Shown: positions 23,901 to 35,489 of the stretch, piece by piece
Position numbering within the stretch: position 1 is the stretch's first letter
How the letters are laid out: the number at the start of each line of letters is the position of its first letter
The notes under the pieces: model-generated
Seen by the model: only the letters and a program-made list of their open reading frames with translations
What the model was told of the DNA's origin: nothing
Databases searched by the model: none
NCBI GenBank assembly: GCA_021613535.1
Contig: CP075496.1
Span: 8,432,001-8,496,000 of the forward strand
Length of the DNA stretch: 64,000 nucleotides
Direction: 5' to 3'
Source: Adineta vaga
Taxonomy: Eukaryota; Rotifera
Program-made: the position numbers and the translations under genes

Positions 23901-26761
23901 CAATCCTTACATTTCCTTATCCGTCTCGACGATTTTGGTATGTTATTACACTTTCATCGATGATCATTTTATTTCTTCAGTAAATAAATTCTGTCTCTCT
24001 CATCTATTTCATCTCATCGAACTTCTTTAGATATAATATAACATTTATTTCATCACTATCGAATAAACTCTATATCCGTCATTCATTAATTGGTCACTTA
24101 CATATTCTTGCAAATGTGTTACTTCTAGGTACTCTTTCATTTCATCGAATTGTTCTTCATCAATTAGGTTTATGGGATGATTTCCATCCTCCAATCGAAG
24201 ATTCGTTAATCTATCAAACAAATTTCATACCATCTGATATAAAACTTGTTCGCAATCAAATTATTCGAGGAATTTATACTGTATTGAAAAATGGAACTAA
24301 ATATCGAAAGAAAATTGAAACAAGTAATTCAAATGCGGTCGATGAAGTAACTCTTCAAGCACCTTCGTTAACATCTTTACTTCCAAATGAAGTTGTTACT
24401 CGACTAAAATCCGAAGCACACTTATCGAAAACGCATTTTCATCAGAAAATTTCACTTTCAATTGGTACTTGTATCGAAAATTTCAAACGATTTATTCAAA
24501 CAATAAGACATTTCTATGATTTTGCCATTGGTAAGTAAGAAACTTCTGATAAAATATTTCTATCACATTTCTTATTTTTCTAGCATGTCCAATCGTACCA
24601 AAAGTTGATTACTATTCTTCAATATTTCTCTGTGATTTCATTGTTATCTTTTTAATCATTGCTGGACATCAACGATTTTCACATTCTGAATCCGTAGAAG
24701 ATAATATAATTTATCGTTATATTCAAGGTTCATCATCGCTAGATATCACACCTATTCTAATGTTATTAACACAATTTCTATTAATTATTGTCGATCGTAT
24801 AATTTATTTAAAGAAAAATGTTCATGCAAAATTTCTATTTCTATGTTTTCAATTTCTTGTTTTACACATCTGGCTTGTTATTGTCTATCCTATATGGTTT
24901 CAACGTGAAATGTCAAAAAATTGGGCAGCTATTTCGATTTATATTTTTAAATCAATCTATTTCATGTTATCTGCTTTGCAAATACGAAATGGGTAAGATA
25001 TTACTCGAATTTGTTTCTTATTCTAACGATTAGAGTCAATGGAAATACTTTTATTCAAGGTATCCAACAAGAATCTTAGGTAATTTTTTAACTACTCACT
25101 ATTCAATATTACGATTATTATGTTATAAACTTTATTGTACTATTCCATTTCTTTATGAAATGCGTGTTTTAATGGATTGGATGTTTATTCCAACATCATT
25201 ATCATTAACATATTATTTTATGATGGAAGAAATCGCTCGAAATGCATGGACACAAAAATGTTTGCAAATGATGGATGAAAGATCGCCAAGAAAACGAGCA
25301 TTAAATCGAAATCGTTGTGAACTATGTAAGCATTGAAAAGTGATTTCTCAATCAGAAACGGAAAAATACTGCAGAAAAAGGAATATTCTCGATTGTTTAG
25401 ATTGCATTGGTGGTTGGATTTTATTTGCTATAATATTTGTTATTTGGTTCCCATTGATATTTTTCAGGTAAGACTTGTATATTACAAGCAATTGAAATGT
25501 GAAATAATTTCTTTGTTATGGTTTCAGTATTAGTGCTCGTTTTGCTGATCCAATTCCAATTGATCGTTGTGAGATTAAAGTTCGTTTATCAACTTATAAA
25601 GAATTGTGAGTTATCTTGTTTTGTATTTTGAATAAATTGTACACTTTTAAATCATCAGATATCAATTAGTGACGACAAATGTTCGACAATCAACAGAATA
25701 CGAGTTTTCTAAGGATATTTATCCATTAATTATGAATTCATCATTTGCATCTGGTCCTCGAGATTTGACAGAATCTGATGTTGCTTGTATTAGTGCATTA
25801 GGTCATGTTGGTGCACAATGGACTATTTCGCTTTCAGCATTGAATCAATTGAAAATAGAATTAAAGCAATTTACTGATAATACTACATATAATATACCTC
25901 AAATATATTTTGATTATTCTTTTATACGTAAAGAACAAACGAGTGAACAAGATGATTTACCTTCAGGTTATATCGTTACTCTTTCCAGTACACATAATGT
26001 TTCTTTAACAAAAGAAAATGCTTTGACATTATTAACGATGCTCTCATTCGATAATCAAACACAAGTAACTAAACTATTTGATGCGATATTTCCTTCAAAT
26101 AAGTTTCTTTTAGGCAACAATTATTGTTTCACAACTAATGCCTAAATTTATTCATTTACTACCTGATATGATTGATATAAAATCTCCTACATATCCTCAA
26201 GATATTCAGTTAACATTACGACGAGAAAGGCAATTGTTATGGTGGGATATATCAGAAATATCTACAAATAATTGGAAAACGAAATGTTCTTTTGATACGC
26301 AAGCACTTAATTTTATTGTTATATCAGAACGATCAGGTGCTCAATCAAAAAGTTTTAATCTAATTGCAAAATTATTAATTGGTTAGTTTGAAAAAAGCTT
26401 TACAATTTCAAATTTTTATTATTCCAATTGCCATTATCTAGGTAGTAATGCAAAATTAACATTAATTGGCGTTTATGCTGGTCTTGTTTATGTTTTATGG
26501 TTAACATGTTTTCGTCAGACACTATTTTCAGATATTCAATCGATTATGTATCATGAATGGCCATTTGCTGATCGTATTCAACGATTATGTGAAGAAGTTT
26601 ATCTTGTACGAGAACTTGGAGAATTACAATTAGAAGAAGAATTATTTGCTCGATTACTTTTTCTTCATCGTTCACCAGAAACACTTATTCGATTCACTCG
26701 ATCAAAAGAAACAGCAAGAAAACAAGAACAATATCGAAATCAACATCTACATCAACATTAG
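17952..26761 (+). CDS. PIEZO: Piezo-type mechanosensitive ion channel
   Basis: A complete multi-exon gene of about 2,500 residues, the usual Piezo length. The start MKGVINLTRWILSICLLIAS and the next helices match the conserved Piezo N-terminus. A 453-base first intron (18333-18785) is followed by many short ones. The body is a long series of TM helices. Near the C-terminus come YPTRILGNFLT, then IPFLYEMRVLMDWMF and TSLSLTYYFMMEEIARNAW (the beam/anchor region), GGWILFAIIFVIWFPLIFFS (outer helix), an extracellular cap domain with several N-glycosylation sites and WWDISEI. The last helix carries IGVYAGLVYVLWL, and the cytoplasmic end is YLVRELGELQLEEELFARLL then FLHRSPETLIRFTR, diagnostic of Piezo. 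An apparent break at 26080-26138 resolves as a 49-base intron (gtaact...tttag). I found no frameshift. It forms a trimeric cation channel in the plasma membrane. Confidence 0.94.
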
Positions 26762-27236
26762 ATGAAAAGAAAAGACTCTAAAAATAATTACAAATAATAT
26801 GAATACTGAAATATCGGTAATATATAGAACAGAATTCAAATAACATATTCATTGTGTTGTTTTGCTTATCATCTGTTATCACTGATGTCTCATTCTACTA
26901 TCGCTATGATCTTTGAAGTACGTTAACAAATATAAATGAATAATATAAGTGAATGAGAAAGAAATGATAGTGATTCATCATATTAATGAAGTTCAACGTT
27001 CTGGAAAGGAAAGGAAAGGAAAGAGAATAGCATTTAATTTTTCCTCGATTATTTCTATGAAATACTTTTATTGTATGTTCATAATTTATTTAACAGATAA
27101 AATCAAATCCAATACCAGAAACTTTCCAAAAAACAAATCAATCACAACTTATATTATGCCATTCAATATAAATCATAGAGAAAAAAACTTTGTATTATAC
27201 AATAAAATAGAAAATGATTCTATGAATCAATAGATT
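26762..27236. other. Intergenic between Piezo and VPS28 (convergent)
   Basis: Probably the two 3' UTRs. A GGAAA repeat lies at about 27003-27025. No gene. Confidence 0.4.
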
Positions 27237-28392
27237 TTATCCATTGGAGGCAAGAAGTCGATTGAAATCGTTGTAACAAATTTCAAGATCCATTTGAAAT
27301 TGACGCGCTTGATCGTCCGTAATTTCTTCAGCAGCATTCATGTTTGTTAATGTATTCAGCCTACAAGAGCGATTGATACAATCATAAACTAAACATAGAT
27401 AGAGATATTTACCATTTTGGAATCTTCTCTCGACCGATATAACTCGAAGGAATAATGTTCATTCTATTGATGACATCTAACAATTCACGAACATCTGTTT
27501 GAAGCTAAATATTACAAATATCAATTTATCTACTTTCCGGCAAACTATCAATCTTACCATGTCGTTAGCTCGAATATTTAATTTAAGTTTATCCATAACA
27601 TTGATAAAAAGCTAAACAAGATATTTGATGATATGAAAGACAAGAATTTTTCTTTTCCATTTCATACCGAGACAGTTTCTGCAATTGCTTTGCCCATATT
27701 ACCACGATCATCCCGAACGGTAATAGGACGACCTTCACGAATACGTAAAAGAGCAGCAGGACAATCGAGCTAGAATATAAATATAAATATGTGATTAACT
27801 ATAGATATGATTTTTACTTTATATTTATGAGCAAAATCTTCAATTTGTGGAAATTCACCTTGAATTTGACGAAATGCCGCTGTAAATTTTGCTAATAATT
27901 TCTCACAATTTTTCGTATATCTAAATAACATGATTGTCAACTGTTTTTTCTGAAAAAAACGAAACGTACTCGGCCGGTTCAACAACATCCTTAATGTAAG
28001 CTTTTTCTAATGCTTGTAATGTTGTGATGATTGAAAATACATCAGCCATATTGTCATATCTAGATAGACGACGAGATCAAATCATAGAGATTAAGTAAGT
28101 TTTATTATTAGAAAATACCTTTCACGTTCACGCGGATTTTTCCAAAGTCGAACTTCCTATTTAAGAAAACAAATTATATAATAAACTCAAATAATCTAAG
28201 AATCAATTACCTCATACATATCAGCTCTGGTATGATCTAGAAAATGAAAAGAATCTGTCTATTATATTTGAAACAAAACAAAAAGATTCTTCTCATTGAT
28301 CTTGTTATGACAGTATAGTATCGGTCGATTTTGATTAGAAATTTGAAAAGAAAATTTTGTAACTTACTTTGCGAAGATTGTCCAAAGCTCAT
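27237..28392 (-). CDS. VPS28: VPS28, ESCRT-I subunit
   Basis: Start ATG at 28392 (MSFGQSSQ), about eight short exons, stop at 27237. ESCRT-I core domain: VRLWKNPREREKYDNMADVF, ALEKAYIKDVV, EYTKNCEKLLAKFTAAFRQI, then LDCPAALLRIREGRPITVRD. The C-terminal four-helix domain follows: LFINVMDKLKLNIRANDM, LQTDVRELLDVINRMNIIP and EITDDQARQFQMDLEICYND FNRLLASNG. These follow animal VPS28 block by block. It acts in endosomal sorting of ubiquitinated cargo. It lies 171 bases downstream of BRK1 on the same strand, with a ttattcag acceptor-like site about 22 bases before its ATG. Confidence 0.93.
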
Positions 28393-28563
28393 TTTTGTTG
28401 ATTAGAAATTTACTGAATAATAGAAAATCTACAATAAGAATGATTATCATTTATAATGAATGAGTAAAAAAAGAAAGAAAAAAAAACGCATTTCGTATTA
28501 TATTTGATATATGACAGATATACAGATGAAGAAAAAAAAATCTGACTAGAAATAAGATGATCA

Positions 28564-28953
28564 TTAGTTGAGTGTTTCACCTTTGCTGACCTATATAACA
28601 AAATATCAATAGAAGAATCAAATATAGGGATATTCTGTTTTGACATACTCTCGCTTCAAGATAATCAACATGTCGTTCCAATGCTGTTAATTTTTCATTT
28701 AATATTGACAGGCGATATCGACATGAAGATTCTAATATAAGTATAAAAAATACTAAAAAATAATCAATTTAAAAAATTAATTACCAAATTGATTGAGAAA
28801 ATCAACAAGGCGTTTAATTGCAGTGGTCAGTAATTGAATGTCATCACGGCGTTGCCAATCATCTTGAATATTTCGTCGAACTTCACTTGTTTCACCATTA
28901 CTACCATTTTCACTTGGTGGAGATCGAATACTACCCATACCATAATGAGACAT
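28564..28953 (-). CDS. BRK1: BRK1 (BRICK1/HSPC300), WAVE complex subunit
   Basis: Start ATG at 28953; three exons. After a short Ser/Gly leader ([17 protein letters not shown]) come [52 protein letters not shown] and [13 protein letters not shown]. These match the roughly 75-residue BRK1 protein across its whole length. BRK1 is the small helical subunit of the WAVE regulatory complex, which activates Arp2/3 actin assembly. It is upstream of VPS28 on the same strand and divergent from MOSMO, whose coding region begins about 300 bases away. Confidence 0.93.
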
Positions 28954-29258
28954 GATTTTAACTATCTTTGTGAATTGATTCTATCAATATTAGTGATTCA
29001 AACAAACACATAAATATATATGTATGTGATGTGATTAAGCTTTTTCCAGAAAACAAATAACAATAGACGACTGTTTTGATAGGTAATAGAGGTCACTATA
29101 GTTTTCTTCCATAGGAGAGAAACGAGCAACCAATCAAAACTTTTCATTGACATTTTCACATGAGTCATCAATCATCGTGCATGAGAAACAAATCCTAGTT
29201 GTTCTCTAGTCTAATTATTTTTTTCAAGGATAATATTTCAATTACCTATAGCATCATC

Positions 29259-30022
29259 CTGGATCGACTCATATTACTCTCAATAATTTTATTTGGTGCA
29301 GCTGGTTTGCTTGTTCTCATCAGCATATCAAGACCACGATGGATATTGTCAGTTAATCAAGGTATACATATAATAAGTATTATTATGATACTTCAAATTG
29401 TTTTCGAGTGAAGTTTAATTGAAATATAGATTCTTATGTTCAATCAATTTCTATAAGGACTTGTTGATAGAGCTTATTCTATTTTATGCTAGTACTAATG
29501 TTGCTGTAAATCGTTTTTCATTTTCATTGAATTTAGATGAAACATCTCTTGGTCTCATTGAAATGTGTATAACATCATCATCGAATGTGAATGAACATAA
29601 GTGTTTTATTCCACATCATGTTCGTTCAGTATGGATCGTTTCATTTGGTTTAGCAATTGGTGCACTTGGTCTCCTTGCATTAACAATTCTACTTCTTCTT
29701 GCCTCTCAATATACAGAAGCAACTACTGTTGAATATGGTCGATTAACTGGATTTGTTGCTAGTATGTGTTTCATTCGATTTGAATATAAATGATTGATCA
29801 TATTCTTGTTTTCTTTTCATTTTTATAGTGATATTTTTATGTCTTTCGACAGTTCTTTTTCCAATGGGTTTTGATTCAGAAATTATCGGTGGTTCACCAT
29901 TTCAATTACCAGCAGATTTTCGAATAGGATCAAGTTATATTGCATTCGTTGGTGGAACATGGTTAACTGTACTATCAGCATTAGTCACTGGAAAAATGTG
30001 TTTACCACGTTTTGTTACTTAG
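29259..30022 (+). CDS. MOSMO: MOSMO-like four-TM protein (modulator of Smoothened)
   Basis: Exons 29259-29361, 29537-29761 and 29829-30022. The protein follows animal MOSMO throughout: LDRLILLSIILFGAAGLLVL, ISRPRWILSVNQ, LGLIEMCITSS, HKCFIPHHVRSVWIVSFGL, the third-helix region ending in VEYGRLTGFVAMIFLCLS, FPMGFDSEIIGGSPFQLPAD, FRIGSSYIAFVGGTWLTVL and the end GKMCLP. In vertebrates MOSMO works with MEGF8 and MGRN1 to lower surface Smoothened. Oddity: at the place where the vertebrate protein starts (MDKL) this gene has CTG GAT CGA CTC. No in-frame ATG lies close upstream in the same exon. The start may be a CUG, or an upstream exon may supply the ATG (one lies at 29181 but needs a weak donor). 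Confidence 0.85.
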
Positions 30023-31454
30023 CCGATAGTTTCTTTTCTTTTTATGTACATATAATCATTCCTCTCATCTGTTTTAAGTTTATTATATACTTTTATTGTT
30101 TTCATAGATGAAATATATTTGCGATATAAATTTAAAGAGGTTTACTACTCTATTGTATTCATACAAAAGTCACATATGATAGATCTGTTGATGAAATAAA
30201 TACATACGTGTGAAAGAATGGAAATTAAAATATAAAAGATTAGTCATAACATTCCTTTTTTTTGTCGAATAATACTATTCGCGTGATAGAGAAATCAATT
30301 TCTTTCGTTCTGTTCTCTAGTTCATATGTACATATTAATGTTACCCAAAAGTAACTTGCTCATGTACTGCCGTTTTAAACGAAATTGTACACAAGTAAGA
30401 TGGAAGCATTGAATGCACCAGGTTTGAATATGCATCCATCTGATATCGTTCAATACCTAGCTAGAAATACAGAATGTTGGATTCAATGTGTAACCTACAA
30501 TATCTATTGTTTGACAAAATCAACTGATAAATACATATTTTGTTCATAAACTTTTATGACAACTTCTACAACATGTCTTAGTGTAGCAAAAATGTCGTGA
30601 TTATTTTTACATAACACTTCCATAAGATTTAAAATTGAAAAATAGTTCTTTATCAGTTTTTCTTTTATAATAGATAAGTGTACAGAATAATAAGAAGTAG
30701 TCTTAAAAAGTAGGGATTTTTATAGCTGAAGACGGTATATCATTAATTCTAATAATAACTTTTTGAGTATTTTCAAGTTGTCCGTTACGCTAACATAATG
30801 ATATTTTAGCACTGTCTTCTTAGATAGATGAGATTGATGCAAAAAATATATGGAACGTCTTCATCGAAACATTAATTGATATTGTCAAAGTTACGTGATG
30901 TCGTCTAAGAGCTAGCAGTGACATACGAAAACAGGATGAAAATATGAATTTAGCAAATTAATAGTTTTAAAGAATTCTACGATTTTCCGCAGTCACTATT
31001 CAATAATTGAACATGGGTGTCTTTGTAACATTATGTGTCTCCTCGATCGATGATCATCCTTATATTCACGGTTTAATCAAAGGATAAATCACAACTATAA
31101 ACGTATATTTGTACGACTCAAAATTAACTTTCAACATTTAACATGTAAGACAAGCCAAAATCATATGATGTTTCCATATAAAAACTATTCTGCTTAATTG
31201 TTGATTTTTTTTCCAATCAGTTGTATACAAAAAAAGTGATTCTAAATAAACTTCGTTTTTCCATTCGATTTATTCGTTTAGAAATACATGATATCCGTTC
31301 TGAATTCAGTGAATTTGTTAAGTGATACTCAAAACATACACTAAACGAAATGAAATATATATAAAGAATTCTCAATATGAAATCAGAATAAATTGTGTGA
31401 AAATTCATCATGAATCTGTTGTTCTTTTCATATGTTAAACCAAAATAATGAGTA
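30023..31454. other. Intergenic, 1.4 kb
   Basis: Convergent 3' ends of MOSMO and the SAXO gene. No open frame with domain character; the bulk is AT-rich single-copy-looking DNA. Confidence 0.4.
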
Positions 31455-33859
31455 TTATTGAGCAGAGATTGGTTCTGTTCTAGTTTGCTTTTGTTGAGCA
31501 ATTGCATAAGCTCTAGCAGCACATAATGTTAAACCATGTGGTTGATAATCCATACGGTAGTTTGTATTAAGATCTTGTTTTCCTACTTGATTTAACATTC
31601 TAACTTCAGGTATATATGGATGTGCACGTTGACCTAATTTTTAGAACATTGAATGTATCTATTTTTCTTGAAAGAATTGAATTACCTCGTTGTCCCCTAT
31701 AGGTATCACCTGAAGTAGTTGAACCTTCGAATTTACCTAATGGTGGTATATAGATATTAGGAACTGGTTCACCATATTGTCGATTTGTTTTTACAAATTC
31801 ATGTGGTTGATAAAAATGTCGAGATGTTGTCATACTTTCCATAGGTATATGTTCATCATTCAAAGGGAGTGCATCTTTCATCGGTAATGCCCGAATACGC
31901 GGTAGAGCACTGATATCTAAGGGTTGAAAATCTCTCTAGACAAAACAAAACGATTAAATCGACTTTTTAATCATATATGAATACTCTACTTGTGTAACAG
32001 TCATTGCATCCATCTTTTGAAGTGTTGGTACATAAAATCTTTGACGATCTTTAGGTGCTATCGCTGGTGGACGATGATGTCGACTAGTATCAATACCTTC
32101 GTAATCCGACTGATATTGACTTTTACTATATAGATTAAAAATAAATTTAATATGATGATTTTTCTTCATCAGTATGAAATGTAAAACTAACGTGACTGTT
32201 GATGTTGATGAATTGCCTATTTTAATTTGGGATGAAAATGGTTCGAGATCGGCAGGTAATGGTGGTCGATGGTTAGGATATGGACGAAAGTCAGCGCTTG
32301 TTTGTGATATTGCATCCATAGGACGAAGAAGAGAAGCATTTTCTTCTGATAATTGACCTTTTCGATCAAATGGAGCACTCCGTGGAGTTAATTCATGTGG
32401 AATATAAGTATCGCGATAACTTGTATTTAAGTTCATCGAGCCTATATGAATATATCAATGTGATTGAGTTAAAAAGAGAAAGAAAAGCCCTTATTAGTAC
32501 GCACCTGTTGGTCTGAGATTACCACGATTTTCCAATCGAAGAGCCGGTTTCACTTGAGAGGCATTTGGAAATGGCACAAATGTACTACCAGATGATGTAC
32601 TAAAATCACGACTTGTATCAGGAAAAATTACATGACCTAGAGCAAGAAAAAAAATCCACATCTGTCGTCACTTTTTAATCGATTCTTAAACGATTTAAAT
32701 AAATCATCTAATTTTCTCTTCAATGTCTCGATTATGAAGCCTACAAATGACTGACGGTATACATAATTTCGACTAACAGTTTCAAAGGTTTCACTTATAT
32801 CTTTCGTTGTCTACAATTAATGAACATTCAAACACATTAACTATTACATCGCAATAATTTCTCTGTCTCTCTCTTTCTATTATTTATGCAAAGGAAAAGA
32901 ACCATGTCACACTTATTTGTTTTTGTCAAAGAACAAAAAATTTACTGTCAATGTTTTTTCTTCTTACTATTCTATATGTATTATAAAAGAAAACATTTGA
33001 AAACAGACATGCAGAATAAGTAAATAATTTGTCTTTTTTTCGAACTCTCAAGTGATTTCTGAATAACAAAAAAATAGACTATTCTGTTTTCTCACCTGCT
33101 ATAGAAGGAGTTTCTGCATATGATTCTGATGGTGTAGATTGCCATGGTTTAAAATGTGTTCCACTTGTTGTTTGAGATGATATCTTTGGTGCTGGTTCGT
33201 TTGAATTAGCACTACAAACAAAATATAAGAAGATCATATTAAATGCTTTGATAGAAGACGAAAAGCAATTTACTAAGGTGCCATATTAGTAGTATTCGCT
33301 GGACGAAGTACGGGTGGTTTAACTGGTTTTTCTACATATTCAGCTTGATAATGACTTTTCGTTTCCATTGGAATTGCTCGTAGAAATGCAAAGTTAGATT
33401 TCTATACAAAAAAAGAAAGAAGATTTAGTTGTAGTATATACGGAAATTGAATACATAAAATCATACTTGTTTGAAAGAATTAGTCGACGCTCTTTTAAGA
33501 CTATTTTTCGGTGGTGGTTGATAATGATCACGTTGTGAAGTAAGACCAGACATTGGTACATTTTTGAATGCAATGGGTATCTCATTTTCAGGTGGAGGAG
33601 AACATGCTTTTCGACGATGATCTGCTGGCTTACCAGATTTGTTTGTTGGTACTTGATATGTTGCTTTATAATGTGAAATTGGACATGGAAATTCTAAAGG
33701 TAGTTTATCTTTTTTCAAGAATTTTCGTTGACAATCCGGATGATGTTCATAACCAGCTCGATCAAAACAACCATCATCACATAATTCACATGGACATTTA
33801 TTGAATTTTGGTACATCAGAAAGTTGCAATTTAGCAACGTTCACATTCTCCAATTTCAT
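31455..33859 (-). CDS. SAXO-like stabiliser of axonemal microtubules
   Basis: The start ATG at 33859 gives MKLENVNVAKLQL and then the Cys-rich N-terminal motif KCPCELCDDGCFDRAGYEHH, typical of SAXO (FAM154) proteins. The rest, over about eight exons, is made of spaced repeats. Examples are PISHYKATYQVP, NVPMSGLTSQRDHYQPP, AEYVEKPVKPPVLRP-type linkers, IPMESMTTSRHFYQPHEFVK and MDYQPHGLTL near the end. These resemble the Mn microtubule-binding repeats. The C-terminus is ARAYAIAQQKQTRTEPISAQ. SAXO proteins bind axonemal microtubules in cilia, which fits a ciliated rotifer. Exon borders inside were not all fixed. Confidence 0.8.
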
Positions 33860-34816
33860 TTTCTCGTCACCCGGCAATCAACAGAACTAGTCAATGAATG
33901 ATGTCGGCAACCAATTTTCAGTATATTTATTTTGTAACAACAAACATTAACAAGAGAAGAACAGAGTGAGATGAAAGAATGAAGAAAGAAAAATCTATAA
34001 CTATTAAACTTCGAAATTGTACATTTTGACGACGATAACATATGATAACGTTCAACAATTTGCTTTGAAGTTTATTACTATCAATATCTATCACATTATT
34101 TCACATAAATTAGCTTTGAACAATAACTATGAGAAATATTTCATTTAGAAAATACATATATCTATGTAATGCAAATGATTAATCACATTAATTATTTAAT
34201 ATGCATGAAAATTCAAACGATAAATTATTGAATTTAATGACATACTCTTAACTAAATGTAACTAACTCTTATTTAATTAAATTTTTGTTCCAATACTCAC
34301 GTGCTGATTGGACAATGATACCCTAAGGAATTATGTTCTCAAATTTAAAATAACAATAGATGATTAAAAGTGTTGAATACTAGCGGCGTCAACTGCTTTC
34401 ATGCATTTGTATAATTCAATCCAAATCACTACTAGTTACATGAGTTACTAAGTGACACCTTTTTTTATTTATTAAAACGTTTTCTCATCGATTAACATGA
34501 ACTTGTTTATATCCATGAGCTTTAACAAAAACTTGTCAATAAAATAAAGTTTTTGTTTTTCTTGCATATTAGATAGATATATATGTGAAATATTTTATTA
34601 CGAAGAATTTTCTAACAAGTAAAGACGTAAGTTGTTCCGTCATTTGTCGTTCATGGCTCAGCCGATTGGTTATATTTCTAGGAACAACAGAGAATGAAAT
34701 GTAGACGAAGAAAAGAAGAAAAAAGAAGACATCTTCTAACTACTAGATGTTTAGAGAACGAGGAAAAAACATCGTCCATTTAGTTTTCTTTTCTCGTTTA
34801 TTCTTATAAGCACACA
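33860..34816. other. Intergenic, 1 kb, divergent promoters
   Basis: Lies between SAXO (minus) and the four-TM gene (plus). AT-rich; no gene recognised. Confidence 0.4.
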
Positions 34817-35371
34817 ATGCCATCGTCAGGAGCAAACTCACTGTTAGCACTATTTTATCTGGTGATTTTTCTCTTTGCTGCATCTGATTTAAAACGATTT
34901 ATTTTTCATGTACATATTTCACGTGTTGATCGTGCACCGGTAGAAATCTATATTGATACATCATCATCATCATTATCATTATGGTATCCAATATCTATTG
35001 GGATTATTTTTAATGTAATTATTTTAATTTTTTCAATGATTAATTTAATCATCGTTGTATGTCGACGAAATTTATTCGGTCAACTTTGTTTTTCAACATC
35101 GTTACTATTATTTTTATTTACGATTCGATTTATTATTAATGTCGTGATTACTAAATATCGAAATGGTCTTTCTACGCCAACGTTGGTTGAACGATCATTT
35201 TTTGCATCGTCACTATCCTTAGAAGAAGAACTTACAACATTGACTTTGGATTGGTTAATTAAATGTATTGGTTTCATTGGTACCTATATCATGCTGTACA
35301 AACAAAAACAAATATATGCAGTGAATAATGAAAGACGAGAAGAAGTGAAATTAATGGCTAATTTTGATTAA
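34817..35371 (+). CDS. Uncharacterised four-TM protein, 184 residues
   Basis: A single exon from ATG at 34817. Four hydrophobic segments: LLALFYLVIFLFAA, YPISIGIIFNVIILIFSMIN, FSTSLLLFLFTIRFIINVV and LDWLIKCIGFIGTYIMLY. A Ser run precedes TM2, and a basic CRRN follows it. The C-terminal tail is charged (KQKQIYAVNNERREEVKLM). No known family recognised. Confidence 0.6.
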   Translation: MPSSGANSLLALFYLVIFLFAASDLKRFIFHVHISRVDRAPVEIYIDTSSSSLSLWYPISIGIIFNVIILIFSMINLIIVVCRRNLFGQLCFSTSLLLFLFTIRFIINVVITKYRNGLSTPTLVERSFFASSLSLEEELTTLTLDWLIKCIGFIGTYIMLYKQKQIYAVNNERREEVKLMANFD

Positions 35372-35489
35372 CATATGTCCTTGAAAAATGACGACATTTT
35401 TCTATGTTTTTCGTTATCAGTGTTGTTATCATTTGAGTCATCTCACTATATATTAGCGCATCTAATGTTTAGTATGCATTAGTTCGAAA

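Noticed and set aside
26080-26145. Apparent frameshift in Piezo
   Set aside because: A 49-base intron with donor gtaact and acceptor tttag restores the frame exactly, so no break is needed.
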